Source: Bolinopsis microptera
Taxonomy: Eukaryota; Ctenophora; Tentaculata; Lobata; Bolinopsidae
Direction: 5' to 3'
DNA: 64,000 bases
NCBI RefSeq assembly: GCF_026151205.1
Contig: NC_087078.1
Span: forward strand, 12,383,118-12,447,117
Under the pieces are notes generated by a model. It was not told where the DNA came from. It saw only the letters and a program-made list of their open reading frames with translations, and searched no databases. Made by a program: the position numbers and the translations under genes. Numbering within the stretch: the first letter of the stretch is position 1; the number at the start of each line of letters is the position of its first letter. Positions 12,301 through 22,900 of the stretch are shown piece by piece.

Positions 12301-12652
12301 GCTATTTAAGAAAAATGGTTTACTAACCATACACAGTTTGTTCAAACACACATGTTTATTGGAAATGTTCAAAATCAATAAATTAGAATCCCCAGTCCCA
12401 CTCCTAAATCTATTTAACAGATCATCAAGACGTGCTGATCGATTCATCACTCCAACCCCATCCACCTCCTTCATATATCAATCGACAAAAATGTGGAACG
12501 ATTGTAGAAACACTGCTAGCAATATCAACTTCTCTACATCAACGAACCTTGTGAAATCCACAATAAAAAAGGAGTTACTCGGCATGCAGTCCAGGTACGA
12601 CGAAATAGATTGGTGTGAACTGAACTTCGATTCCAACGAACTGAAATTCTAA
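9377..12652 (+). CDS. LINE ORF2: PHD finger, APE endonuclease, reverse transcriptase
   Basis: 1091 residues from the first ATG, with the frame open from 9254. A C4HC3 PHD-type finger spans the start. Its first cysteines (CLVC, and the first two cysteines of ECCEC) are encoded upstream of the ATG, and its last pairs are H3-x-x-C5 and C21-x-x-C24. Residues about 85-300 are an apurinic/apyrimidinic-type endonuclease with N90, E119 ('LAETN'), D225/N227 ('AGDFNID') and H292/H293 ('SHHSPI'). Residues about 580-850 are the reverse transcriptase, with 'ENYRPVS', 'DLSKAFD', 'GVPQGSCLGP' and the active-site F775-A-D-D. The C-terminal region has the usual conserved helices but no RNase H. Together these allow target-primed reverse transcription. 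The frame overlaps the end of ORF1 (stop at 9285-9287), so translation probably needs re-initiation or a -1 shift. Confidence 0.92.
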   Translation: MHHKCYTKSINNDTLSDDFYCPKCIHLAVIRYNPFRLACTNLSDIESSEVDDTIIKVDQILNNCVSYNVKEFNKALDNQMNEFSSLLFQNIDGNKSNFDTFAIESHRLTKKFSIIALAETNEGPESSSLYQLTGYNSFYQNTIPDKKKGTGVALYVCDTLSARVNGNVSHITEHLETLFVAVSSTTSPVTVGVMYRPPSGNVNVALSELSDILDSLPKCSYLAGDFNIDLHDKNSTIVQRYEEILLSKGFFPLISLATHEKPGCKASCIDNIITNDVESIVASGILTDRISHHSPIFQIFDRNLDSSRIDLKYKQYYDYNKPNVKAFLQTLEHDLNNNVIDNFTTFHDIFKDCIDRTCKLETPKCSKRTALNNPWITPDLVGKISYQHELYDKWVKVRKVKCKFGEIENKGGTCQCPICCSKRDKYKKYSDCRRKVKKDRRNAQSKFYGGKFAELHGNSKKTWELINQIRGKRKRQTKPLFTINNEKITNRRVIANEFNKYFVSLASNLNEAYNEIGELLINGIPSIYDYLPKSNTTSIYMHDCTIDEVCKIISELKNGKSSDIPIHVVKASSRIIAPLLSVLYNECLKEGIFPDDLKIGRISPIYKKENEELLENYRPVSTLAVFGKLFEKIIYSRLYSFFQSQNMIYENQYGFRKNHSTSHALNFSVNYIESCLNKKQHVLGIFIDLSKAFDTISADKLLSKLDNYGIRGNANKLIASYLSNRYQYVSVLGEESDKLPVLFGVPQGSCLGPLLFIIYINDLYRATELGKFILFADDTNIFVADECKIKLYERANQILKLVQLYMKCNFLHINIKKCCYIHFKPTNRKSKVEHNEEEHVLTLNNVVIKQVKKVKFLGVIIDDQLKWDAHIRSLNTKLKCESGKICRIRHIIPEKLYKELYYTLFESHLRFGISVWGGLSNNRLEPIFITQKKCVRILFGNREAYLEKFRTCARTRSKDKQKLGSDFYEKQHTKPLFKKNGLLTIHSLFKHTCLLEMFKINKLESPVPLLNLFNRSSRRADRFITPTPSTSFIYQSTKMWNDCRNTASNINFSTSTNLVKSTIKKELLGMQSRYDEIDWCELNFDSNELKF

Positions 12653-13300
12653 TGTCTACTCAATGAAGATATGCTGAGCGCTAAAGCCGATTGAAATGTT
12701 AATGTCTAAAGTATAAAATTTCGGCGGTCACGCCGCGCATTTTGCGCGCTGTGCCGCTATTTTTGGCCCATCTTATCAGATATTATTTACAATGTACTCG
12801 CACAGTACATGCAGGGCATGCCTCAAGATCATATTAGTGTAGGAATCATTATGTTTTCAACAATTCATCATATGTCGAATTCAGCAGTGGGTCCTCTCTT
12901 CGTCCGGTTTGTGTGTTTGTCGCTTGTCTGGACTCTCGTAGTCATGTAATTTTTAATTTTTAATTTCTAATTTGTTATTTTAATTTTAATTTTAATTTTT
13001 CAATTTTCTAAATGTGTGTTCTGCTCCGGGACTCGATTACCGTATCGGCTTTCTTGAGACTGTAAATTTGGAAAGCCAACTATGCGGGGCGCCTGCCTAC
13101 CGGCACTGAAGAGTGATCAAAGAATTAACTAAAATTTCCTAATATAACGATTGAATATAGAGTTGTTTAACCGGCGCGGCCATGGGTGTGTGGCCTAGCT
13201 TTGGCTGCACACCTATGACTGCGCTGTTGCTGGTGGACAGGCGCAGTTTTTGTTGTGCAGTAGTGTTGCAAGAGAATAAAACCAACTTATTATGTACTAA

Positions 13301-13904
13301 ATGGAATCAAGAATATTATTGACTATATTTGATAACGATGAATTGTAAATTTCGATCAATTTATATTTTTCGGTCTCCAATTATTGAACTGCGGAAGCTG
13401 GTTGCCTCAACAATGTTGACTATGCATGGTATGACTGAATTGTAAAAACGTGATAATTGAACGAAAAATAAATGATGAACATGATTCAAAAACTGTAAAC
13501 CACCAAATGAATTATCGCTTAAATTTAAATAAGTATTTAAACAAAAACCACCATGTGCCGTTAAGCAGCAGGGCGCGGCTCATCTGGGCCACAGCAAATC
13601 GGCGAAAATGGGTTCGAAAAAGCCACTATTGGCACTCGAGTCCTTGATCTTTCCGATGGTTCACTGGGGCTTTTGAGCTGCCGTCCTTCAGCTTCTGTAA
13701 ACTGAAATTACTACCAATCCAAGTTGAAGCAATCAGCCGACGCGCGGCTTTTATGGTTATATATGATATGTTTAATCTGTAATAAAGATCAAAATTCAAA
13801 TTTGTTTCTCTAAAATTTGTTTCTCCATTACAATGTATTGGAAACATGACACTTTTGACTATACTATATTGCAATCAATGATAGCTGGTTTAAAGACACC
13901 TCAC
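13301..13904. other. spacer without recognised gene
   Basis: Sequence between the LINE tail and the next TIR element. Short open frames on both strands here have no recognisable domain. Confidence 0.35.
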
Positions 13905-14464
13905 AGACACCTCACAGCAAGTAGACCAAAGTGGCTCTTGCTTGTGATCAGTGCATCAACTACCCGCCGAAGCGGTGGGTTGGGAGTCCCCTCTGAGATC
14001 ATTTCGTCCGTAAAATTGTATACAATATAAAGTAGTACAGTAAAATATCTACAAAATTTACATAAACAAATCTAGGAGACCTCAAAGCTCGTCTTCTGGG
14101 GGATGAGGTTGAAGGATACGTCTTGCAATTCAAGATGCTGGGCTGTTGACCTTCCTCTGATTCCCCTCGGTGCGATCATGAGTGTACTTCTTAACAAATC
14201 GAATCTGAATCGTGTTCTGATATGATTTTTGACTTGGCTCTTGGCTTCTTTTTTTTCCTTTTTTTTGTGGTCAGCTATCAATATATGCGCTTTAAATATT
14301 TGTTTTTAAAATTTACTTTCATGTCCTCCAGTATACACAGAAATTACACAGAAAAATTTTAAAATTATATAAAATTAAATCAAATCAACGAATCAAGCGG
14401 GTAGTTGACGCACCTTTCACAAGCAAAAGCCACTTTGTATTGGTCTACTTGCTGTGAGGTGTCT
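13905..14464. mobile_element. TIR element containing a conserved tail-like frame
   Basis: Inverted ends of about 60 bp begin AGACACCTCACAGCAAGTAG and close with the complement at 14464. A second partial copy of the end precedes it at 13894. No clear TSD was found. The interior holds the minus-strand frame described at 14075-14281. Confidence 0.5.
14075..14281 (-). pseudogene. unidentified conserved C-terminal-like frame, copy 1
   Basis: I do not recognise the protein. The minus-strand frame contains 'QVKNHIRTRFRF', 'LLRSTL', 'RGIRGR', 'AQHL' and 'TSFEVS', then stops. A second copy at 18230-18430 keeps the same frame with mostly conservative changes, which suggests past selection on the peptide or a shared source exon. 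It lies inside a TIR element. A basic tail of this kind could be a terminal exon captured by the transposon. No function can be assigned. Confidence 0.35.
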
Positions 14465-14643
14465 CAGCTATACTACATGGGTTGGGGTCCCCCCTTTTTT
14501 TGTTAATCAACGAATCAAGCTCATCAAAATTCAAAGTCATTAGGTAAAACAGTTTCAAAAATGTTTTATATTATCATATAGCATTCGGCATTGTTACCAG
14601 GTTACCTAGCTAAATTTTTTGAAGATCTTGGCTTTTGACTTGA

Positions 14644-15450
14644 AGGTTTACAACCTACCAGGACGCGCGCCGAGTTGGACTCCTCAATATATGGAACAGA
14701 TATTTTACGAGTATCACCCGTTAACTTTTGACGCTCCGCTGAGTTAAATTTAAACCTTAACGTTTAATTTTAAAGTAAATGGTTTGGCGTTTGCTTTTTC
14801 AAAATAGAAAAATTAAAAAATGGAAGTGCCATGCAGTGGGAATAAAAAAACAAATTTTAAATGTTATGAATTCAATTTAAATCTTAAAATTTTTGCACAT
14901 AGCTTACCTTGCTAGTATAATGCTTGCATTTTTAAATTACATGAATATAGCGATTATAAGTTTCAAAAAAGTACCGTGCGCAATAATGCGCGGCACCATG
15001 TAAATTTATCAATTGAATTTTAGTTTTTGTGAAAAAAATCATGAAGCAAACGTAATTTATGTAATTTTTTCCCTGCTCTTGCCGAAGGCAAAAAGATCGT
15101 AGGGAATGAGTAATCGGGTTTGGATATATGAGGTAGCCCGACGGTCCTGCGATGTGACCTTTTTACCGCCGTGAGGCGGGCGCGCGCTACTGCAAGCGCA
15201 AGGGCTCTGGATAGAGCAAATTATGAGTATAGGAAGCGTCTGTTATGCTGCGCGTGACGCTCGGCATGTGTTAGTTAATTGCAGTATCCAACGCTAATTT
15301 CAATTGTCAAACGATGCCGTTCAAATTAAATTAGCCCGAAATTTGTGCGCGGCGTACTAAATATTCGATAACATTTAACGGGTGATACTCGTAAAATATC
15401 TGTTCCATATATTGTCCAACTCGGCGCGCGTCCTGGTAGGTTGTAAACCT
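14644..15450. mobile_element. ~0.8-kb foldback/TIR element
   Basis: Long inverted ends: the left starts AGGTTTACAACCTACCAGGA and continues through CGCGCGCCGAGTTGGAC into a sequence ending near GTATCACCCGTTAA. The right end (about 15373-15450) is its reverse complement. The interior has a GC-rich part at 15160-15260 and no ORF. A related single end (CCTACCAAGACCCACGCCGA) occurs at about 53490, exactly where homology between the two large duplicate blocks stops. Confidence 0.6.
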
Positions 15451-15979
15451 ACAAGATAACATGCAATCATGTACGCGCGCAACAACAAATTACGATGAAA
15501 ATATTGCAACTTACAACAAAATAATCCAATATCTAATTTTATTAATCGATAAAATTAACTTTTCGTTGCAAGTATTAACGGTTTAAGCAGGAAAAATTAA
15601 TCGTGCGTGGCGTAACCGCGGCGCGGCGAAATTCTTGTTAAAGCAAGAAACTTTGCATAGTCTGTAAAGGTTCCATATACGGCAGACACGGCTAACTAAG
15701 CAAGGCTTGTAGCTGCAGGAGGCCGCGCAAAATTTCAGTATTTATCATTACTTTAGGACCCCATACTTAAGTGTCCATTATGCGTTACCTATTACGCCAA
15801 TTCCTGTAGACGGTGTTCTTGACAAACCTGATTGGTAATGCAGCTAACCACAGCAGTGTTGCTGAAGATATTGTAGAACTGGAGGTCTGGGAGAGTATTT
15901 GGCTTTTAAATTTTAATCCTGCCAAATCTAATAATCTATAAAGTTGTTCATATTAATCTTAATAGCAACCCTTACTGGG

Positions 15980-16136
15980 TTACCTGAGGACCCCAGGCTA
16001 TTATGTTCATTAACATAAAGATTTGGCGGAATGACAGGCTGAGCGCGGCCCAGTAATTACTGGGCAGCGCTCAGCCTGTCATTCCGTCGAATTTTTATAT
16101 GTTTATGAAGATTTAATAGCCTGGGTCCCCAGGTAA
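15980..16136. mobile_element. head-to-head pair of the 78-bp MITE (157-bp palindrome)
   Basis: Begins TTACCTGAGGACCCCAGGC and ends with its complement at 16136. The centre near 16055 is CCCAGTAATTACTGGG. Each half equals one ~78-bp MITE unit. The flanks carry CAACCCTTACT on the left and CAACCCTAACT on the right, a possible aged TSD. Confidence 0.65.
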
Positions 16137-16180
16137 TATCAACCCTAACTTAAATTATTTAGTTAATGGCATAAAACTTG

Positions 16181-16257
16181 TTACCTGGGGACCTCAGGCT
16201 ATCATGTTCATAAACATGGAGATTAGGCGGAATGACAGGCTGAGCGCAGCCCAGTAA
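16181..16257. mobile_element. 78-bp MITE copy 2
   Basis: Single unit running from TTACCTGGGGACCTCAGGC to GCAGCCCAGTAA, with terminal inverted ends TTACCTGGG/CCCAGTAA. It splits the LINE remnant between the thumb piece and 'EKDLGVIT'. No TSD can be read. Confidence 0.6.
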
Positions 16258-17007
16258 AGAACTAAAAGTATCTGATCAGGAAAAAGATTTGGGGGTTATT
16301 ACCCATAGTTCCCTGCTTTGGAATGAACAAATAAAAGCATGTATTTCCAAGTAAAGGCAAATCGTATGATTTGCTGGATTGTAAGGAATTTGATAATTAG
16401 TGAAAATTGCGGCTCATGGAAGTTGGGGGACTGTTTTGGAGCTGGAGAGCGTCCAGAGGCGGTTTACTCGTCTGATTGATGAGGTGGGTACTCTTCCTTA
16501 CAGCCGTAGACTGGAAATCCTTAATTTGACAACGCTGGCAGAGCGGCGAATACATGGGGACCTTATTGTAGCTTTTAAGGTTATTAATGGTTTGACTGAT
16601 CAAGAAAACAACAAATTTTTATTTAAATCAATTATAGCAACAATTTGAAAAACTTTAAAGTTCTTCTATTACCATGGAATATACTACGGGTATGGTGACT
16701 TGGGCTATTGAGTTGTTAAGTAGATTAAGATTAGTAAACCTGCACTTGCATTGTATTTATAAAAACTAGAAATTAGGCTTCACGGTAAAATGGAGAAGCA
16801 GGCTGATCTTGGAGAGAGCAGACCGTAAAGTTTACGCACCCACCAGGGCTACCTACCTACCCCAGTTGTTCTTTTTGGTTTGTCAGCTTGTATTGTTATA
16901 TTTATGGACCCCAAGTCACCACACTAAGAAGGAGTATGTAAATTTTTTTTAAAAATAATAATAAGTTAAGTTAATATCTGATTCTTCTCTAAATACTGAT
17001 TATGGTT

Positions 17008-17085
17008 TTACCTGGGGACCTCAGGCTATCATGTTCATATAACATAGAGATTAGGCGGAATGACAGGCTGAGCGCGGCCCAGTAA
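17008..17085. mobile_element. 78-bp MITE copy 3 with TSD
   Basis: Unit with the same ends as copy 2. The flanks repeat ATTATGGTT directly (immediately before 17008 and after 17085), an 8-9 bp TSD. It interrupts the LINE remnant. Confidence 0.7.
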
Positions 17086-17584
17086 ATTATGGTTCAGACT
17101 TGTTCAGACCAAGCAGATCAGGTCTCAATCTGGTTTCATCCAATAGATGTAGTAAGAGTGTGACAAAAGTCAAGAATCTTCAGTGTTCTTTTCTTCCAGA
17201 GCGGGTTGTTCCCTATTGGAACAAATTCCCTTCGGAGGTAAAGAACTGCTTGACAGTTTTGAGTTTTAAAATTGGATTGGAAAGTTTTAAAAAGGATATG
17301 ATTTCTAAATGTATTGTTAATGACTTTTATTTTTGGAATGTTTCGAAAGAAGTTTTAACAAGAATTGAAGGTACCAATTATGTCAGTAATAAGGAAAAAC
17401 ACAATGATTATCTTTGGTTTCATCCTTCTGATGTTGATCTGTTCAAAACATTATTAAAAACTCACCTGTTTAAGAAAAGTTATGGCATGAGCGATTAATT
17501 GACAGTATAACTTTATGTTATTTGCTTAAACTGTTTAGGATGCAACCTAATGTCATGATCTTTTTGAACTTATTAGCAACTAGA

Positions 17585-17653
17585 TTACCCCAGGCTATTA
17601 TGTTCATAAACATAAAGATTCGGCGGAATGACAGGCTGAGCGCCGCCCAGTAA
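17585..17653. mobile_element. 78-bp MITE copy 4 with TSD
   Basis: Slightly shortened unit (starts TTACCCCAGGC). The flanks repeat CAACTAGA on both sides, an 8-bp TSD. With copy 3 this points to a hAT-type 8-bp cut. Confidence 0.7.
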
Positions 17654-18012
17654 CAACTAGACTGTTAGCTCGCTTCATAAGCATGTCATCTTCGTTCCAA
17701 AACTTTTTATGTCCTATTATATGCATACACTCCTTGATAGTTATCTTGAAAAAAAAATGTTGTTTTACTTTGTGTTTAAGCTACCAAATTTTATTATTAT
17801 TATTAATTATTATGTAGCAAAGAAACGTTTTATAAATCTTTACTCCACTGGGATGTATGAATAAATAACAAATTTTTTATGATGTTGTTATTTATGATTA
17901 ATATTTGATAAATTATTACTTTTAAATTTGATGGAGAAATAGTTACTGTATATTTTTCCATGTAGTGCAATGACACTTTGTAGACATTAGTGATGATGTT
18001 ATGTCATAATTT

Positions 18013-18040
18013 TTACTTTACTTTACTTTACTTTACTTAA
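18013..18040. repeat. (TTTAC)n microsatellite
   Basis: Several perfect TTTAC pentamers. It may mark the 3' end of an unrelated retroelement. Confidence 0.5.
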
Positions 18041-18229
18041 AGAGAGAGTGCCGGGCGCATTTCATGTTTTGACATGTCCCACACGTACACCCCATTTTTG
18101 GGTTTATGTATACGGTTTTTCAAATATCTGCTAATTGTTGAACGTTTAATTTTAACAATAGTAATAATATCTTGTATATTAGTACAACAAATATTTTGTT
18201 CTGCATAAGACATTTTATCAACAATTAAA

Positions 18230-18430
18230 GTCAAACGAGCTATGAGAGACCTCACAGCTAGTCTTCTCAGGGATGAGATAGAAAGATACGTCATCCAGTC
18301 CAAGGTGCTGGGCTTTTTGTCTTCCTCTGATTCCCCTGAGTGCTATGAGTGTGCTTCGTAGCAGATAAAACCTGAATCGTGTTCTGATGTGATTTTTAAC
18401 CTGGCTTCTTTTTTTGTGGTCAGCTATTAT
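18230..18430 (-). pseudogene. unidentified conserved C-terminal-like frame, copy 2
   Basis: Diverged second copy of the frame at 14075-14281, sharing 'QVKNHIRTRFRF', 'LLRSTLIALRGIRGR', 'AQHL' and the ending 'TSCEVS'. Here it lies just downstream of the LDL-A/7TM receptor gene on the same strand and is not flanked by the TIRs seen at copy 1. I cannot identify the protein. Confidence 0.3.
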
Positions 18431-18640
18431 CTCAGAGATACGATTTGAGAGATACAATCTGTTTTGTTTAACTGACTCTCTCCTCATAGAGATCTTTCTT
18501 CTCTTTCTCATGCGCATTCTTTAAACCTAATTGTATATATATATCATTACCTAAGTTCTCTCAATCCATAAGTTCCCAAAGTCTGAATATTCACTTTTTT
18601 CTTAGGCCAAGTATTGTTCGTCCACAAATTTCAGACATTT

Positions 18641-19929
18641 CTATTTTATCTCATTGTATTTTGTCAATGTCCCTGGCCGAATGTCACTGGATCTTTGTTT
18701 TTGTGCCAACATGGCCAAATTAGTAGTACTAGTTTGGTCAGAACTATTATCACCAGTCCTCAGTCTGAGAAAACATCTTCTACAAAAGTTACTGAGCATA
18801 TCCTTGTATTCCCTAAACTCAGAGTTGTATATGATTGGATTGATCAGAGAATTGACCTGTAAAATAATGATCGAACAAAACTCATACAAAGGAGAGGCAT
18901 CAATTGTTCGGAAATAGTGTAAGATCCCTATCAGAATGAATGGTATCCAGCACAAACCATCAGATAGAATTATCAGACTGATCCTTTTCTGTAATGCTGA
19001 GTTTGTATTAGCAGCAACGCTGTTACTCAATCCATCTGTTGAAATTCTTGACACTGTCAGAACAATGATATATGAAACGGTTATGACACCAAAACAGAAA
19101 AAGTTTAGAAAAAGAATGCACAGGGAGAACAATTGTTGAGGGTCATCCTCCGTTACAAAGTACTTGAACAGGCACACCCCAGCATTGCCATAGAAACCAA
19201 CACCATTCCCTTGCACTATGCCATCATCACTTGAAAACATGTCTTTTATTAGACTTTGAATTTAATTCCAACTAATATGATGAGAGCTAATTCCCCACAA
19301 TTTGCCATAGTATGTTTCCAGAGTATCAAAGTGCACACTTTTCTTGACTAATCCAACAAAAAGTGTAATCTCATGGTAACTTAGACCATTCAAGAAGAAG
19401 TCCTCAAAATTATCAAACAATGGCGTGACAGATATCAATGTTGCACTGATCAGTATTAGAGTGCACAGTAATATTGTGAAAATCCACCATGGTCTAGATA
19501 TGTTTGGTGCACTAAACAGGTGTGTTATTCGATATACTCTGAAAATACTAAGAACTGTCATAGTGAAGAGAGATATTTGTGACCCGATAGTGCTCAGCAC
19601 TCCAAGAACATGACACATTGTAGATGCAGTCCAATGTACCTTTCATTACAGTAATCCTCGCCTAACATGTGATTAACACCGCTTATGACAAACAAGTATA
19701 TTCCAACAAGCAAATCTCCGAAGGCTATCAGCAAAATCAGAAGATTATCTCTGAATGTAATACCTCTCTGCTCCATTTTTGAAAGTTTGTGAATAGATTT
19801 CAAAATCACAAGAATATTGATAACAGTCGAAGCTACACCAATTACCCATGCAGATATCTGTAGGTAGAATGATAATGATGATCCTCTTTTTTGGACATGC
19901 CTCATTACACTCGTCACTGAAATCAACAC
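18641..19929 (-). pseudogene. 7TM region of the receptor, with three lesions
   Basis: TM1 and TM2 read in one frame ('ISAWVIGVASTVINILVIL', 'NLLILLIAFGDLLVGIYLF'). TM3 onward is in another ('CHVLGVLSTIGSQISLFTMT', with 'SIFRVY' as the DRY equivalent). The loop before TM5 carries a TAA at 19262-19264, after which the same frame resumes with 'GFYGNAGVCLFKYF'. TM5 to TM7 and 'NPIIYN' (the NPxxY motif) are intact to the stop at 18641. Conserved family residues on both sides of each lesion show that this is one receptor. Confidence 0.8.
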
Positions 19930-22900
19930 AGTTTACAACTCCATCACACAGTTTATCTAAACTAAGCCTCTCACGTGAAGTGTTGCACTGAAACTGATTG
20001 ATACAACCATCTTCATCAGATTCGTCGCCACAGTCATCAGCCAAGTTGCACACTTTGTCGTTGGTTACACAATGTCTATTGTCACACAGAAATACATTGT
20101 CTTCAAATTTGCGCATTTCTGGGCTTGGCTGAGACACTTTTATTATTTCTGTGTTATTGCTGTCTAAAATGAGAAGACTGTTAGCAACTTTTGTGCTACT
20201 TTGACTACAAGCAACCTGGGGAGCACGCCTCATTTCGCATGAAACATTGTTCTCTATACAGAGCCCATGACATGACAAAAATATGTACTGTTCACCAAAC
20301 TGAAACCTACAAGACTGTTTGATGGACGAGTGAACAGTGATTTTTGGCTCCAATTTGTAGATTTTGGCTAATGATGATGTTTCTATGCAACGAAATTTGT
20401 CTTCAGATAATAAACCTGGTAGACAAGGTGGAAAAACAACTTTGTTGTCTATTTCTAAACGATCTGACCAAACTTTTGTATACTGTCTGCTGATGAAGCA
20501 CATCTCCCTTTCTCCAGGGCAGTCACTTTTCATATCACACAATTTATCCATAGGCACTGGTTTCATTACATGTTCTCTGTCGTTACCACAGAAGAAATAT
20601 TCTGAACACTCAGTGTCATGTTCAACATAGTGCTTTCGATCTTTTTTTCCGCATGATTTCCAATTATGTGGGTTTTCATCTGTGCCATCAATGCAATCTG
20701 ATTTATTATCCATCACATAAGATTTGAGGATGCTCAGAGAAACATTGTTGGCTGATGCAAGTTTTCTTTGACATGTGAGTTTTGTTTGTTTTGGTTCACA
20801 AAATGCTTCATCCTCCCCAAACAGACAATCCACTATATCATCACAAATCTTATGCCTATGAAGGTAACAATCGTATCCAACAAGCTCACATTCCTCATCA
20901 ATTCCATCTTCACAGTTTTCAATTCCATCACAGATCAGATACTTTGTTATGCTGGATAAGCCATAGCCACTTACATTACACGACAATTCAATATGCTTCT
21001 TATTTAATGTACAGTTCATTTGTTCCTCCCAGTTCTCGCAAATTTGGAACTTTGCTCCTTCGACATAGGCTGGGTTGGTACAAGTCATGAAATCTGGTAC
21101 AAATCTCTCCTTTTCTGTCATATTGTCTATGCATGTGATTCCAGTGGACGAGTTTTCAGAATTTTTTGTACAATCTTCTTTGTTAAACCATGCCTCTAAA
21201 GTGTTGTCACAGAGAAATATGGGATGCACCCACCAGAAATCAACACCCTTTGGTTTTGAAACTGTGCTTATTTTTCCTGCTTCATGACCACAATCATTTT
21301 CATCATAGAAAAAGAAACCACCCCCACATTTATATTCAGACTCATCGCAGTACATTTCATCCTTTACAGCTTGCGGTAAAATGATCGATTTATCGAAAGT
21401 GCACCTCAATTTTTCGGATAAATCAGAGTTGCACACTTCCTTTGCTTCATCTTCTCCATCGAGACAATCTGACACACCATTGCACAAGATACCAACTGGA
21501 AAAACTGTTGAGTTTCCGTACTTTGATGGGCATATCACAGAGCACCTTCCATCAGTTGATAAAGTTTCCTCTATTCCACAAAACTGAACTGAACTGTAAT
21601 CACAAGTTTTACTAACAATATAGCAGTACTCTCTTGAGTCAGGCATGGTCCCAGGGAAAAGACTGCTACAGTTTTGTTTGTGTAGCACTTGGAAGAAAGT
21701 TTCCTCGTTAGGACATTTGTAATAAGAAGTTTTCTTATCCTTACTTTGACAGACTTCCTTCACGAATCCGTTCACAATGCCCACCTTGCACTGTCCTACG
21801 ATTATTTTTAACATAAGCTAATAACACTATAACAGAACAAGCCGGGAATGAATTACACGAAATTTAATTGAAGATGATTTAAGAAAGGTGAACTACTAAA
21901 GTTGTAGTTGTCAGTAGGAAGTTGTACAAGTTGTTACCTGAATCCATTTCCTCTTCACTGATGGTTGTTATGCATTGCAGATTAATCATGTCGCTATCCA
22001 AGCAATATGAATGCGTTTTCCAACCACTTGCTTTACATTCTGACAGATTACTTGCGGTCTCAGGGCAGTCAAGATGGTCAATATGTGAAATAGGATGTTT
22101 CCTAGATGGACAACATAGTATTATATGATATGATGCATGTAAAAATGTATAGTTGGTTTGAACATTTTGTTAAGAGAAGATAATGATGAGTACTACTTTT
22201 TATCTTAATATAATAAATCTTTTATTTAACATCATTCGGTTTTGTAGCTCCTTACTTGAGATAAGATTGAGTGTTAGAGTAAAACACCTTTTGAAAACCA
22301 AGCAGTTCACAAATTAGGTATAGTGTCTTAGTTGTGATCCAGTTGTCACAAACCCCACCCCATTCATCAAGAGAGTCGGATCCTAGCGGGCGCACTTGTA
22401 ACAGGCCCTCTCCAAGATGGGTGGTTTCTTTATTAGGGTCATGTATATCAGCTAATCTCCACTCCATACCCAAATCTGTAAAATAAAATGGATTATTCTT
22501 TCGGTACTAATTGGTAGCAAATATATTTACGTGTGCTTTGATTGTGAGCACCATTATTTTCCAAGATTTATGTTTTAGATTGTTTTGCTAACTATGTACT
22601 ATATTATCAGCAAAAACGGGGGGGGGGGGGGGGGGGGCGGGGGGGGGGGGATCATACACTTAGTACCGTACGTGACGTTGGGGGTGGGTCATATTTTCTT
22701 CCAAAACACAGTTAGTACATGGTACATTTCAAAATTGAAATTTGAGAATGGGTTTTTTGGGTTTTGAAGTTTTATCTGGGTTCTTTGAATTTTTTTCCTG
22801 TTTTCGTAACTTTTTATGTAATTCGACTACATTGAAAACAAAACCCCTACTAAATAGTGGGTATAATTTGCCCATTTCCCAATGTTTAATGAGCTGTTTA

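Larger units (their letters stand above)
7290..13300 (+). mobile_element. CR1-like non-LTR retrotransposon, near full length
   Basis: Two long tandem ORFs (7680-9287 and 9377-12652) carry the CR1-type set of domains: esterase, PHD finger, APE endonuclease and reverse transcriptase. A 5' leader of a few hundred bases precedes ORF1. The 3' UTR after 12652 contains A/T-rich stretches and a GC-rich segment near 13160-13260. The outer ends are estimates, because I could not find a convincing TSD. Both ORFs are intact over their length, so the insertion is young. It lies upstream of the recognised RasGEF exons and may sit in an intron of that gene. Confidence 0.85.
15820..17498 (+). pseudogene. rotted LINE ORF2 3' half, split by MITEs
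   Basis: Broken reverse transcriptase thumb and C-terminal pieces lie in order. The thumb piece at about 15830-15935 reads 'NHSSVAEDIVELEVW' with a downstream 'LLNFNPAK'. At 16258-16330, 'EKDLGVIT' is followed by 'SSLLWNEQIKACISK'. At 16440-16600 comes 'VQRRFTRLI' then 'RLEILNLTTLAERR'. At 17100-17500 comes 'NLQCSFLPERVVPYWNKFP'. Stops and frameshifts are frequent. The pieces are separated by copies of a ~78-bp MITE. It is a jockey/CR1-superfamily fragment distinct from the LINE at 7.3-13.3 kb. Confidence 0.7.

Noticed and set aside
19887..19892. Programmed ribosomal frameshift at the A6 run
   Set aside because: No slippery heptamer with a downstream structure was evident, and two more lesions follow. 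Mutation or sequencing error is simpler.
21796..21814. Independent start for the LDL-A exon frame at 21814
   Set aside because: A splice acceptor at 21796-21797 joins in phase with the upstream SRCR exon, so the apparent start is intronic.
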